A DNA stretch of 64,000 nt, from positions 280,295 through 344,294 of the forward strand of contig NZ_BOPF01000008.1 in the NCBI RefSeq assembly GCF_016863615.1, in the 5' to 3' direction. This document shows, in pieces, positions 16,645-25,858 of the stretch (position 1 is the first letter of the stretch; every line of letters starts with the position of its first letter). The DNA is from Virgisporangium aliadipatigenens (GTDB lineage: Bacteria; Actinomycetota; Actinomycetes; Mycobacteriales; Micromonosporaceae). The notes under the pieces were generated by a model. The model ran no database searches. It worked only from the letters and a program-made list of their open reading frames with translations, and was not told the DNA's origin. A program made the translations under genes and the position numbers.

Positions 16645-18270
16645 ATGGCCGACGAGCGAGGCGGGGCCGACGACGACCGGCCGGCCCCGCACCGCGAGTT
16701 CGGTGCCGGCCCCAACGTGTGGGCCGGTGCGGCGCCGCCGCCGGTCAGCTGGCGCGGGTCGGAGGACCCGGATCCCGCGGCGGCGTCGGAGTTCGGTGCC
16801 GGCCCCAATGTGTGGGCCGACGGGGTCGATCCGGCTGACGCCCGGCCGCCGCGGTTGTCTCGTCGACGCGGCAGCCTCACCGATCCGATCCCGGGCGAGT
16901 CTGTCCCGGGCGACATCCCCGTCCCGGGCGACTTCGACCGGTCCGGGCCCGATCGGCCCATCGGTGCCGGCCGACGCGGCGCTTCCCATCGGCCGGATCT
17001 CCCGGATTCATATGACGCCGCCGATCCGGACGACCCACGCCGCCCCGCCGGTTTCGACGGTCCTGGCGGCTCGGACCCGTCCGGTGGCCGTGACCGGTCC
17101 GGCGCCTCGGTCGCGCCCGTCGATGCCGGCCCGCCGGGCGGCGCCCGCGGCGGTCTGCCATCGACGGCAGCGACCTCCTCCGCCGATCCGGCCGCCGCCG
17201 TCCGCGAACGCCTCCGGGCCATGCTCGACGGCGCCTCGGCCGGTCAGCCGTCGGCGTCCGCAAGAGGCTCCGGCGGTCCCGGCGGTTCCGGGGCGAAGGC
17301 CGACGCGCCGCGGCGACGCCGTTCGGGGGCCCGCCGGGGCGGTGCCGCCGACCCGTGGGCCGACGACGCGGCGGCGGAGCGCCCCACCCGTGCGCGGCGC
17401 CGCAAGAGCGGCACCCCGGATTCCCCGACGGAATGGGCGCCGGACGCATTCATATCCGCAGCGGATTCCACCGGGGACGCGCCGGATTCCGTCGACGATT
17501 CACCGGAGAATGGGCGTCCGGGAAGGCGACGGCGCGGGGCGGCCGGTTCGAATTACGGTTCCGAATACGACGGCGACGGTTCGGGAAAGCGCACTCGCGG
17601 TAAGCGGCGGGCCGCCGAGGAGGCCACCGGCGATCGTGCCCGCCGGCAGGCGCCGCCGCCCGATCCGGCGAGCGCGGCCCGCGAGATCTGCCTGCGGCTG
17701 CTCTCCGTCCGGCCGCGGACGCGGGTCGAGCTGGACGCGGCGCTGCGCAGGCGCGGGGTCGAGGACCACGTGATCGCCGAGGTGCTGGAGCGGTACGCCG
17801 ACGTCGGCATGATCGACGATGCGGCGTTCGCGAAGGCGTGGGTCACCAGCCGGCACCACAGCAAGGGCCTCGCCAAACGCGCGCTCGCCGGCGAATTGCG
17901 CCGCAAGGGCGTGACGGACGACGAGAGCGGCGCGGCGCTGGAGCAGCTGGACGACGAGACCGAGGAGGCGACCGCCCGCGAACTCGTCGCGCGGCGGCTG
18001 AAGCAGGAGCGGGCCGCGCAGCGGCGCCCACGGCGTTCCCCCGGGGAAGGCGACGGGGACGACGACCCGGCGGCGCTCCGCAAAGCGCAGGAGGCGCTGA
18101 TCCGGCGGCTCGTCGGGATGCTCGCGCGCAAGGGGTATCCGGCGGGAATGGCCTTCCGCATCGTGAAGGACGCGCTCTCCGAGGAGATCGACAACGCTGA
18201 GACGGTGGAGCTTCTCGACCCTGATGTTTTCGGCGCCGAGGAAGCAGACTTCGATCAACTCCGATCATGA
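16645..18270 (+). CDS. recX: RecX regulator of RecA with a 339-residue disordered N-terminal extension
   Basis: The 541-residue product is over twice the usual 150-240 residues. The RecX domain, which inhibits RecA filaments, occupies about residues 340-541, with AREICLRLLSVRPRTRVELDAALRRRGV and ERYADVGMIDDAAFAKAWV. The first 339 residues are Pro/Gly/Asp/Arg-rich and probably disordered. They hold an exact repeat of EFGAGPNVWA at about 18-27 and 49-58. The start ATG is two bases after the recA stop, so the genes are cotranscribed. An internal start near the RecX domain cannot be excluded, but the frame is open with coding-like composition throughout. Confidence 0.9.
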   Translation: MADERGGADDDRPAPHREFGAGPNVWAGAAPPPVSWRGSEDPDPAAASEFGAGPNVWADGVDPADARPPRLSRRRGSLTDPIPGESVPGDIPVPGDFDRSGPDRPIGAGRRGASHRPDLPDSYDAADPDDPRRPAGFDGPGGSDPSGGRDRSGASVAPVDAGPPGGARGGLPSTAATSSADPAAAVRERLRAMLDGASAGQPSASARGSGGPGGSGAKADAPRRRRSGARRGGAADPWADDAAAERPTRARRRKSGTPDSPTEWAPDAFISAADSTGDAPDSVDDSPENGRPGRRRRGAAGSNYGSEYDGDGSGKRTRGKRRAAEEATGDRARRQAPPPDPASAAREICLRLLSVRPRTRVELDAALRRRGVEDHVIAEVLERYADVGMIDDAAFAKAWVTSRHHSKGLAKRALAGELRRKGVTDDESGAALEQLDDETEEATARELVARRLKQERAAQRRPRRSPGEGDGDDDPAALRKAQEALIRRLVGMLARKGYPAGMAFRIVKDALSEEIDNAETVELLDPDVFGAEEADFDQLRS

Positions 18271-18274
18271 GTCC

Positions 18275-18304
18275 TTGACCGAACGGGTCCGGACAACCTA
18301 GCCT
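18275..18304 (+). promoter_or_regulatory. Possible promoter upstream of rny
   Basis: TTGACC (18275-18280) and TAGCCT (18299-18304) are separated by 18 bp, just after the recX stop. The 293-bp gap between recX and rny holds nothing else I recognise. The long leader this implies (about 250 bases) is unusual but fits a transcript subject to autoregulation. Confidence 0.35.
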
Positions 18305-18563
18305 CGGCGTTACCGGATGGAGACAGCACAACCACCGCGGGTTTACCGCACAACATAGATCGCATTACGGAAAGACATCAATTTCGGGCCCGTTGGCGAC
18401 GGGTCCGCATTACCGGTCGGCGGCCCGTCGACCGGTTCCCGGCATACCGTCGGACGCACGGATACCGCGTTCGGCACGTCGGGATTTGTGCTGCCGCGCA
18501 AACGTGCGTCTCCAGGTACCGGTACGTGCGCCGAACTCCGGCGTACGTCGGGAGGAGGCGACG

Positions 18564-20363
18564 ATGAACCCGGTGGAGATACTGCTCGCCGGTGCCGTTG
18601 TTCTCCTGGCGGTGCTCGTGTTCGGCGCACTCGTCTTCGGGATCAAGCTGCTGCGCACCCTGTCGTCCCCGGCACCGGCCGGCGTTCCGACGGGCGAGCC
18701 GGCGCTGGCGACCCGGACCGCGACCGCACCCGCCGCCCCCTCGGTCGACCAGTCCACGATGGACACGCTGCGGCTCGCCGCGGACGAGGCGGTCGCGACC
18801 GCCGACGAGGCACGGGCGGCCGCCGCTGCCGCCCGCACGGAGGCCGCCGCCGCGAAGGCCGAGGCGAAGGCCGCCCGCGAGGAGGCGCGGCGCATCCTCG
18901 CCGAGGCGCGCAGCGAGTCCGACGTGATCCTCGACAAGGCGCACAAGCAGGCCGAGCAGGACGCCGCGCAGGCGCGCGCCTCCGCCCGCAAGGCCGGCGA
19001 ACGCGAGATCGCCCAGCTGACCACCGCCGCCAAGGAGCAGGCGCAGGACGCCGACCGTCGCCAGCACCGCCTCGACGAGCGCGAACGCCTCCTCACCGCC
19101 GAGGCCGAACGCCTCGCCGAGCGCGACCGGCGGATCAGTGCCGCCGAGACCGACCTGGCCGCCCGCGAGGCCGCCTACGCCGAGCGCGATCAGGCGCTGG
19201 CCGAGGCGGAGGAGGTGCGCCGCCGCGAGCTCGAACGGATCGCCGGCCTCACCGCCGACACCGCCCGCTCGGAGCTGGTCGAGTCGATCGAGACGCAGGC
19301 GAAGCGCGAGGCGGCGCTGCTCGTTCGCGACATCGAGAACGACGCCCGTTCGACGGCGGAGACCCGGGCGCGGCACATCGTGGTCGACGCGATCCAGCGG
19401 GTGGCGAGCGAGCAGACGGCGGAGAGCGTCGTCAGCGTCCTGCACCTGCCCAGCGACGAGATGAAGGGCCGGATCATCGGCCGCGAGGGCCGCAACATCC
19501 GCGCGTTCGAGTCCGTCACCGGCGTCAACCTGATCATCGACGACACACCCGAGGCGGTGTTGCTGTCGTGTTTTGATCCGGTCCGGCGCGAGATCGGCCG
19601 GCTCACCCTCGAGAAGCTGGTGCTGGACGGGCGGATCCACCCGCACCGCATCGAGGAGGTCTTCGACCAGGCACGCCACGAGGTCGAACGCCTCTGCCTC
19701 CGCTCCGCCGAGGACGCCCTGGTCGAGGTGGGCATCACCGACCTGCACCCGGAGCTGGTGACCCTGCTCGGCCGGCTGCGCTACCGCACCTCCTACGGCC
19801 AGAACGTCCTCAAGCACCTCGTCGAGACCGCGCACATCGCCGGGATCATGGCGGCCGAGCTGCACGTCGACCCGACGCTGATCAAGCGGTGCGCGTTCCT
19901 GCACGACATCGGCAAGGCGCTCACGCACGAGGTCGAGGGCAGTCACGCGCTCATCGGCGCCGATCTGGCCCGCAAGTTCGGCGAGCACGAGGATGTCGTG
20001 CACGCCATCGAGGCGCACCACAACGAGGTGCCGCCGCAGACGATCGAAGCCGTTCTGACGCAGGCGTCCGACGCGTGTTCGGGCGGCCGTCCCGGTGCGC
20101 GCCGGGAGAGCCTGGAGGCCTACGTCAAGCGCCTCGAACGGATCGAGGAGATCGCGGGCACCAAGGGCGGCGTGGACAAGGTGTTCGCCATGCAGGCCGG
20201 TCGGGAGATCCGCGTGATGGTGCGACCCGACGACGTCGACGACATCGGGGCCGCCGTGCTGGCGCGCGACGTGGCGAAGCAGATCGAGGAGGAGCTGACC
20301 TACCCGGGCCAGATCCGCGTGACGGTCGTCCGCGAATCCCGCGTCACCGAGATCGCCCGCTGA
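18564..20363 (+). CDS. rny: Ribonuclease Y
   Basis: The 599-residue product has the RNase Y order. A membrane helix spans about residues 5-27. A long Ala/Glu/Arg coiled coil spans about 65-290. A KH domain contains GRIIGREGRNIRAFE. An HD phosphohydrolase domain contains FLHDIGKA and its second His in EAHHNE. RNase Y is the membrane-bound endonuclease that starts mRNA decay. The ATG at 18564 has GGAGGAGG 6 bases upstream; the longer in-frame reading from 18393 has no such signal. It converges on the Hsp70-fusion gene across a hairpin at 20375. Confidence 0.95.
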   Translation: MNPVEILLAGAVVLLAVLVFGALVFGIKLLRTLSSPAPAGVPTGEPALATRTATAPAAPSVDQSTMDTLRLAADEAVATADEARAAAAAARTEAAAAKAEAKAAREEARRILAEARSESDVILDKAHKQAEQDAAQARASARKAGEREIAQLTTAAKEQAQDADRRQHRLDERERLLTAEAERLAERDRRISAAETDLAAREAAYAERDQALAEAEEVRRRELERIAGLTADTARSELVESIETQAKREAALLVRDIENDARSTAETRARHIVVDAIQRVASEQTAESVVSVLHLPSDEMKGRIIGREGRNIRAFESVTGVNLIIDDTPEAVLLSCFDPVRREIGRLTLEKLVLDGRIHPHRIEEVFDQARHEVERLCLRSAEDALVEVGITDLHPELVTLLGRLRYRTSYGQNVLKHLVETAHIAGIMAAELHVDPTLIKRCAFLHDIGKALTHEVEGSHALIGADLARKFGEHEDVVHAIEAHHNEVPPQTIEAVLTQASDACSGGRPGARRESLEAYVKRLERIEEIAGTKGGVDKVFAMQAGREIRVMVRPDDVDDIGAAVLARDVAKQIEEELTYPGQIRVTVVRESRVTEIAR

Positions 20364-20374
20364 TCCGCGCGACG

Positions 20375-20446
20375 GATCTTGACGAGCGGTAGCTCATGTA
20401 GGTCAACTCGTTCGAGAACACGCGTGAGCGACCGCCCGTCAAGATC
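20375..20446. terminator. Long imperfect hairpin between rny and the Hsp70-fusion gene
   Basis: GATCTTGACGAGCGGTAGCTCA (20375-20396) pairs with 20425-20446 with two mismatches in 22 bp, and the outer 10 bp are perfect. The loop is 28 bases. It lies between the two convergent stops and probably terminates both transcripts. Confidence 0.6.
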
Positions 20447-20454
20447 TGCGAGGG

Positions 20455-23400
20455 CTACTTGGCGATCAGCTTCTCGCCGTTGATCTGGCCGTCCTTCACC
20501 TTGAACGCCCACACCGTCGACGTGGTGGCATCGAGGTCGCCCTTGTCGGTGAACTTGATCCGGTGCGACACACCCGCCTTGTCGTATGAATCCACGTAGC
20601 TCTCCACGTCGGCCCGCGTCGCCTTGCCCGCGGCCATCGCGTTGAGCAGCACGTTCGCGGCGTCGTACGCCTCCGGCGCGTTGTAGCCGGTCGCGTTGAA
20701 CCGCTTCTTGTAGTCCTCGCCGAAGTTCTCACCCGCCTCCGACGGCGGCACGCACGGGCACGTGATGACCACGCCCTCCGCGTTCTCCTTGCCGGCCTTT
20801 TCGACGAACGAGGAGCGGAAGATCCGGTCCCAACCAATGATCTTGATGTCCTTGCGGGCCGCGCGTACCTGCTTCACGAACTCGCCGCCGGCCACCGAGT
20901 AGCCGAGGTAGTAGACCGCGTCCGCCGTCGCCGAGGTGATCTGGTTGACGATGCCGCCGAAGTCGGTCTGGTTCGTCTCGATGTCGGCCCGGCCGACGAA
21001 CGCCGTGTTGAGCTTCAGCCGCGCCTCGGCGGCCATGTCCAGCGTCCGGTCGTCCTTGTCGGCGACCACGAAGACCTTCCGCGCCCGGAAATCGTTCAGC
21101 AGGTAGCGGACCGCCGCCTCGTTCTGGTCCGCGTCCGATGCCACAGTCCGGTGGAACGACTTGTACTTGCCGCTGAACTCCGACATCGACAGAGCGGGGG
21201 AGATCACCGGAATGCCGGCGGCGTCGAGGATCGGCAGCACCCGCTCCGCCTCGTCCAACCAGAACGGCCCCACCACGCCCAGGATCTTGGGATCAGCGGT
21301 GATCTCATTGGCCAGCCGCGCAGCGGTCTCGGCCTCGCCCTTCGTGTCGAACTCCTGCAGCGACGCCGCGCATCCCGAGTGTTCCCGGTTGAACTTGTCG
21401 ATCGCCATCTGAACGCCGTTGCGCGCGGCCTCGCTGTCGGCCTTGGCGTCCCCGCTCAGCACACCGAGGTAAGCGATCTTGTAGCCGCACGCCGGAGAGG
21501 CCGCCACGGGCACGGACGGCCCGGGCTTCTTCGGATCGGGATCCCGCGACAGGTAGATGCCGCCGCCGATGAGCAGCGCCAGCACCACGACACCGGCGGT
21601 GACCCCGGCCCACAGCTTCCCCCGCGAACGGCCTCGCTCCGGCGGCACCGCCGGCCCACCCGGCGCACCGGCCGGCCAGTTGGCGGTAGCCGGACCCGAC
21701 TGCACGGGCACGGCACCGGTCACCCCCGTCCGCGCGAACGGATGCGTCGGAACCGCCCCGGTCGCCGCCCCGGACACGACCCCCGCCGGCCCCGACACCG
21801 GAACGCCACCCGCCGGCCCGGACACCGGCCGGAGCGGCCCGCCCGGACCTACCGCGCTCACGCCCTGCGGACCCGTCGTCTGCCCCGGAACCGGCACCGT
21901 CGGCTGCTGCCCGGTGATCGGCTGCTGCCCAGGAATCGGCTGACCGCCGACCTGCTGCCCGAGAACTGGCGCACCACTGACCTGCTGCCCGGGGATCGGC
22001 GGGCCGGAGATCTGCGGCCCCATGGCATGAGCCCCGGTGACCTGCGGCCCCGTGACCTGAGGGCCGGTGACCTGCGGCCCGATCTGGCCGGCGGCGTACG
22101 GCCCGGCCGGCATCGGGATGACGATGTGCTGGCCGGTCGTGGGGTCGATGCCCTGCTGGCCCTGCTGCGGCCAGGTCGGGAAGCCCGGAGTCAGCCCCTG
22201 CGCAGGTTGGCCGGGGGCCGCCATGGCACCCGTCTGAGGAGCACCACCCTGAGCGGGAACTCCCGGCACGCCGCCGGTCGGCACGGCACCCGGCTGTCCA
22301 GCGACTCCGGCCGCCCCCGCACCGCCGGCCTGACCGCCGACTCCACCCTGCTGCCCGACGCCCTGCTGTCCGACGCCGCCGGCCTGGCCGATGACGCCCG
22401 GCTGCCCGGCGCTGCCCTGCTGTCCGACGCCGGCCGGCTGGCCGCCGGTCTGCCCGAGGGCGCCCGGTTGTCCCGCGCCGCCCGCCGGCCCGACACCGGG
22501 CTGCGCCGCCGCACCCGTCACGCCGCCCTGCCCGCCTGCGCCCGGCTGGCCGAAAGCTCCTGACTGATCCGCCGCGCTCGGCTGGCCCGGGATCGCGGGC
22601 TGGCCGCCGGGGTAGCCCGGCTGGCCGGGCACACCGGGCTGACCGAACGCTCCGATCTGCACGGTCGCTTCGGACTGGCCCGCCCCCTGCGCCGGAATCC
22701 CCGGCTGCCCGTACTGGCCGACTCCCGCCGCACCGGGCGCGCCGACGCCGGGCTGACCCGCCGCTCCGGGCTGCGCCGAAACGCCGGCCTGCCCCGGTGC
22801 GCCGGCCGCGCCACCCTGCCCGCCGTACCCCGCCTGTCCCACGCCCCCGGGCTGGCCGGCTACGGCCTGCCCCGGTACGCCCTGCGCGCCTGCCGCTGCG
22901 CCGTATCCCGGCTGCCCGGGCACTGCGGGCGATCCCGGCTGCGCGCCGTATCCAGCCTGTCCCGGTATGCCTTGTGCGCCGCCCGCTCCGCCGTATCCGG
23001 CCTGCCCTGGCATGCCTTGTGCGCTGGCCGCTGCGCCGTATCCCGGCTGCGCGGGCACTCCGCCGGGCCCGCCGGTTGTGGGCTGTCCGGGCACTGCGGG
23101 CGATCCCGGCTGCGCGCCGTATCCGGCCTGCCCCGGTACGCCCTGCGCGCCGGCCGCTCCGCCGTATCCCGGCTGCCCGGCCACTCCGCCCGCTCCCGCG
23201 ACTCCAGGCTGTCCGGGCACCGCCGGCGATCCCGGCTGCGCGCCGTACCCCGGCTGCCCAGGCACACCACCCTGTCCCGGCTGCCCGGCACCGACCACCC
23301 CCGGCGATCCGGGCACAGCCGGCGACCCCGGCCGCCCGTATCCGGGATGTCCGGGAACGGCCGGCGATCCGGGAGTTCCCACGGATCCGGCTTGAGCGGG

Positions 23401-24756
23401 ATAAGCCGACGGCGTCCCGCCGGGAAGTCCGTAGCCCGGCGCGGCCCCGGAGACCGGCGGCCCCGAGACGGGATAGCCGGAAGGCGGCGCGGAAACCGGC
23501 GGCCCGGCGATGCCGGGCCGGACACCGGGCGGGGCCGAGACGGGCGGCCCCGAGACGGCCATCGGCGGCGCGGAGACCGGCGGCCCGGACACCGGACCGC
23601 CGGCGGGCCCCGACACCGGGGCGATCGGGTTCGGCCCGCCCGCGATGGAGCCGCCCGGGCCGACGATCGCGCGTCCGGCCCGGGGCGCCAACTGGAGGGC
23701 ACCCTCGGCGACGACGAGTTCGGGTTGCTCGATGGCGGTGGGCGCCATGCCGAAGCCGCGGTGCAGCAGTGTCGCGGCGAGCGGGATCCGGCTGGAGCCG
23801 CCGACGAGGAAGATCGCCGCGACCTGGCGGATGTTCAGGCCGGCGGAGGAGACGGCGAGCTGCGTGGAGGTGACGGTGCGGTCGAGGATGGGGCGGGCGA
23901 GCTGTTCGAGCTGTTCGCGCCCGAGCGGAACGCTGTCGTTGACCAGCGGCACGTGGATGTACGTCGTCGCGGCCCGACTGAGCGTCTCCTTCGCCTGGCG
24001 GGCGTCCTCCCAGAGCTGCCACGCGGCGCGGCGATCGCTGTCGTCGGCCGGCTGGGACAGGCGCCGCCACTCCTCCGGTGCGCTGGTGGCGAGCTGCTGG
24101 CCGAGGTATCCGACGATGGCGGCGTCGACGTCGAGCCCACCGGCGTCGGTCAGCCCTTCGGTCGCGAGCACGTCGAAACCGCCGCCGGCGGTGCGGCGAA
24201 CGACGGTGGCGTCGAACGTTCCGGCGCCGAAGTCGTAAACCACCGCGTGGCCGTTGATCGGGAGGTGCGCGCCGACCGTGCCGACGAAGTAGGAGGCGGC
24301 GGCGACGGGCTCGGCGACGAGCAGCGGAGCGGGCAGTCCGGCACCGACGGCCGCCCGGCTCAACGCGTCGCGGCGCTGGGCGCCCCACGCGGCGGGGTGG
24401 GTGATGGTGACGTTGGTCGGGCGGGTGTTGGCGACCCGCTGCGCCTCGGTGACGACCCGGCGCAGCACGGTGGCGATGAGTTCCGTGGAGGGGATCTCGC
24501 GTTCGCCGAGATAGACGGTGGTCTCGTCGATACGCCGTTTGGGATACGGCTCGAACCGGTGCGGATGCAGCCGCGCGGAGTGGACGGCGTCGCGTCCGGC
24601 GAGGATGTTTCCGTCTTCGGCGACGTAGACGGCCGAGGGCAGAAGCTGGGCACCGTCGAACAGCAGCGCCTTGGTCCGGCCGTCGGGCCAGCGGATCACG
24701 GCAACGGTGTTGGAGGTCCCGAAATCGATGCTGAGACGGAAGCCGTTGTCCACCAC
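20455..24756 (-). CDS. Hsp70-type ATPase fused to a transmembrane helix and an extracellular type 1 solute-binding domain
   Basis: One uninterrupted 1433-residue ORF. Residues 1-360 are an Hsp70 nucleotide-binding domain with all three ATP motifs: SIDFGTSNTVAV (phosphate 1, about 9-20), VVYDFGAGTFDATVV (phosphate 2, about 172-186) and FLVGGSSRIP (adenosine, about 316-325). The DnaK substrate-binding domain is absent. Residues about 370-1045 are Gly/Pro/Gln/Ala-rich with recurring units such as AQPGSPAVPGQP, GYGA and VTGPQ. A single helix WAGVTAGVVVLALLIGGGIY (about 1049-1068) follows RGRSRGK, giving N-in/C-out topology. Residues about 1090-1433 resemble Leu/Ile/Val-binding periplasmic proteins (IAYLGVLSGDAKADSEAARN, AGIPVISPAL). 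The GTG at 24756 is the likely start. It follows gluD but lies beyond a terminator. I infer a ligand-sensing membrane ATPase. Confidence 0.88.
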   Translation of the reverse strand: MVDNGFRLSIDFGTSNTVAVIRWPDGRTKALLFDGAQLLPSAVYVAEDGNILAGRDAVHSARLHPHRFEPYPKRRIDETTVYLGEREIPSTELIATVLRRVVTEAQRVANTRPTNVTITHPAAWGAQRRDALSRAAVGAGLPAPLLVAEPVAAASYFVGTVGAHLPINGHAVVYDFGAGTFDATVVRRTAGGGFDVLATEGLTDAGGLDVDAAIVGYLGQQLATSAPEEWRRLSQPADDSDRRAAWQLWEDARQAKETLSRAATTYIHVPLVNDSVPLGREQLEQLARPILDRTVTSTQLAVSSAGLNIRQVAAIFLVGGSSRIPLAATLLHRGFGMAPTAIEQPELVVAEGALQLAPRAGRAIVGPGGSIAGGPNPIAPVSGPAGGPVSGPPVSAPPMAVSGPPVSAPPGVRPGIAGPPVSAPPSGYPVSGPPVSGAAPGYGLPGGTPSAYPAQAGSVGTPGSPAVPGHPGYGRPGSPAVPGSPGVVGAGQPGQGGVPGQPGYGAQPGSPAVPGQPGVAGAGGVAGQPGYGGAAGAQGVPGQAGYGAQPGSPAVPGQPTTGGPGGVPAQPGYGAAASAQGMPGQAGYGGAGGAQGIPGQAGYGAQPGSPAVPGQPGYGAAAGAQGVPGQAVAGQPGGVGQAGYGGQGGAAGAPGQAGVSAQPGAAGQPGVGAPGAAGVGQYGQPGIPAQGAGQSEATVQIGAFGQPGVPGQPGYPGGQPAIPGQPSAADQSGAFGQPGAGGQGGVTGAAAQPGVGPAGGAGQPGALGQTGGQPAGVGQQGSAGQPGVIGQAGGVGQQGVGQQGGVGGQAGGAGAAGVAGQPGAVPTGGVPGVPAQGGAPQTGAMAAPGQPAQGLTPGFPTWPQQGQQGIDPTTGQHIVIPMPAGPYAAGQIGPQVTGPQVTGPQVTGAHAMGPQISGPPIPGQQVSGAPVLGQQVGGQPIPGQQPITGQQPTVPVPGQTTGPQGVSAVGPGGPLRPVSGPAGGVPVSGPAGVVSGAATGAVPTHPFARTGVTGAVPVQSGPATANWPAGAPGGPAVPPERGRSRGKLWAGVTAGVVVLALLIGGGIYLSRDPDPKKPGPSVPVAASPACGYKIAYLGVLSGDAKADSEAARNGVQMAIDKFNREHSGCAASLQEFDTKGEAETAARLANEITADPKILGVVGPFWLDEAERVLPILDAAGIPVISPALSMSEFSGKYKSFHRTVASDADQNEAAVRYLLNDFRARKVFVVADKDDRTLDMAAEARLKLNTAFVGRADIETNQTDFGGIVNQITSATADAVYYLGYSVAGGEFVKQVRAARKDIKIIGWDRIFRSSFVEKAGKENAEGVVITCPCVPPSEAGENFGEDYKKRFNATGYNAPEAYDAANVLLNAMAAGKATRADVESYVDSYDKAGVSHRIKFTDKGDLDATTSTVWAFKVKDGQINGEKLIAK
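21620..23650 (-). repeat. Coding tandem repeats of the Hsp70-fusion linker
   Basis: About 2 kb encode the linker, dense in collagen-like GQPG/GYG units. The block AQPGSPAVPGQP recurs at least three times exactly. VSGPP/VSAPP units lie at the N-terminal end and VTGPQ repeats near the membrane end. This DNA is prone to misassembly, so its exact length should be treated with caution. Confidence 0.8.
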
Positions 24757-24824
24757 CCCGGCAGCGTAAACAAGCGATGCAAGCCTGCAAACCCGGTGAT
24801 GCGTACGGCAAACGGCAAAACCAT

Positions 24825-24854
24825 AACGGGCCACCCCGTTCGGAGTGGCCCGTT
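24825..24854 (-). terminator. Terminator after gluD
   Basis: AACGGGCCAC (24825-24834) pairs perfectly with 24845-24854 around a 10-base loop, 6 bases past the gluD stop. On the minus strand the stem is followed by a short GGTTTT. It separates gluABCD from the Hsp70-fusion gene. Confidence 0.7.
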
Positions 24855-24860
24855 GGTAGA

Positions 24861-25850
24861 TCAATCGTCGGTTTTCGGTGGTCCGCCGACCGGTGCCGGT
24901 TGGACCGCGACGGCGCCGGGCATTTCACCCGACAATGCCGCGGGCGGTGCCGCTCTGCCGCCGGGGGCCTTCCGGCCACGGGCCAGCCGCCGCTGCGTGT
25001 AGGACGCGAGCTTGGACAGCAGGTAGTTCGCCAGAATGAAGATCGCGCCGACCACGACGAACGTCTGGATCGGGTTGTGCAGCGCCGGAATGATCGTCGT
25101 GTTGCTGATCCGCAGCGCCTCCTCGTAGGTGATGATGAACCCGAGTGAGGTGTCCTTCAGCACCACGACCAGCTGGCTGATCAGCGCCGGCAACATGATC
25201 CGGTACGCCTGCGGCAGCAGGATCAGGCGGATCGACTGTCCGGTCGTGAGCCCGATGGCGTCGGCCGCCTCGCGCTGGCCCCCGGGGAGCCCTTCCATGC
25301 CGGAACGCAGGATCTCGCCGATGACCACCGAGTTGTAGATCGTGAGCCCGAGCACCAGGGCGCCGAGGTCGCCGCCGAGGTCGATCCCGAGCTTCGGCAG
25401 CAGCGCCCAGCAGAACACGATCGTCACGACGACCGGGATGCCGCGGAACACCTCGACGAAGAACCGGGTGATCACGTTGAGCGCGACAACCAGGAACCGG
25501 ACACCGGCCACCCCGGGGAACCGGCGCCTGCTCAACGCCTTGAGCTGCACCCGCCAGATGGCGAGGAGCGTGCCGACGACGAGCGAGCAGACGATGGCGA
25601 GAACGGCCGCCTCGAGCGTGGCGAGGAAGCCCTCACCGAGGCGCTCCCACACCTGGTCGAAGACCGCGTTGGACGGGTCGAGGAGCGGCCCCCACAGCGC
25701 CTCGTCGAACTGCCCCTTCTCGTCCATCGGCAGGTACACGAAGAAGTACGCGCCGGCGATGACGAGAACGGCCGCGATCACGCTCGACACAATGGTGATC
25801 ATCCGGGCCCGGGGCCCGGGGGCGTCGTACAGAACCGTCTGCTCGCTCAT
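24861..25850 (-). CDS. gluD: Glutamate-type amino acid ABC transporter permease GluD
   Basis: The 329-residue polytopic protein has the HisM-type permease fold. Its EAA loop, AADAIGLTTGQSIRLILLPQ, contacts the ATPase. A long first periplasmic segment (DEKGQFDEALWGPLLDP) after helix 1 is typical of actinobacterial GluD. The C-terminus is Pro/Ala-rich. It is the last gene of gluABCD. An unusual 282-bp gap with duplicated repeats separates it from gluC. The ATG at 25850 is the first good start. Confidence 0.9.
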   Translation of the reverse strand: MSEQTVLYDAPGPRARMITIVSSVIAAVLVIAGAYFFVYLPMDEKGQFDEALWGPLLDPSNAVFDQVWERLGEGFLATLEAAVLAIVCSLVVGTLLAIWRVQLKALSRRRFPGVAGVRFLVVALNVITRFFVEVFRGIPVVVTIVFCWALLPKLGIDLGGDLGALVLGLTIYNSVVIGEILRSGMEGLPGGQREAADAIGLTTGQSIRLILLPQAYRIMLPALISQLVVVLKDTSLGFIITYEEALRISNTTIIPALHNPIQTFVVVGAIFILANYLLSKLASYTQRRLARGRKAPGGRAAPPAALSGEMPGAVAVQPAPVGGPPKTDD

Positions 25851-25858
25851 CTGTGCTC

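Noticed and set aside
20387..20440. Possible tRNA gene
   Set aside because: Only short D-arm-like and T-loop-like strings occur. No acceptor stem, anticodon arm or CCA-compatible end can be built, and the segment is better explained as a hairpin.
22967..23395. Plus-strand Cys/Pro-rich ORF opposite the Hsp70-fusion linker
   Set aside because: Its periodicity is just the reverse of the coding repeats. No start signal or independent support exists.
21305..24979. A 1224-codon minus-strand frame overlapping the Hsp70 fusion
   Set aside because: It is the plus-one shadow of the fusion gene, Arg/Ala-rich and without domains. The repeats keep several frames open.
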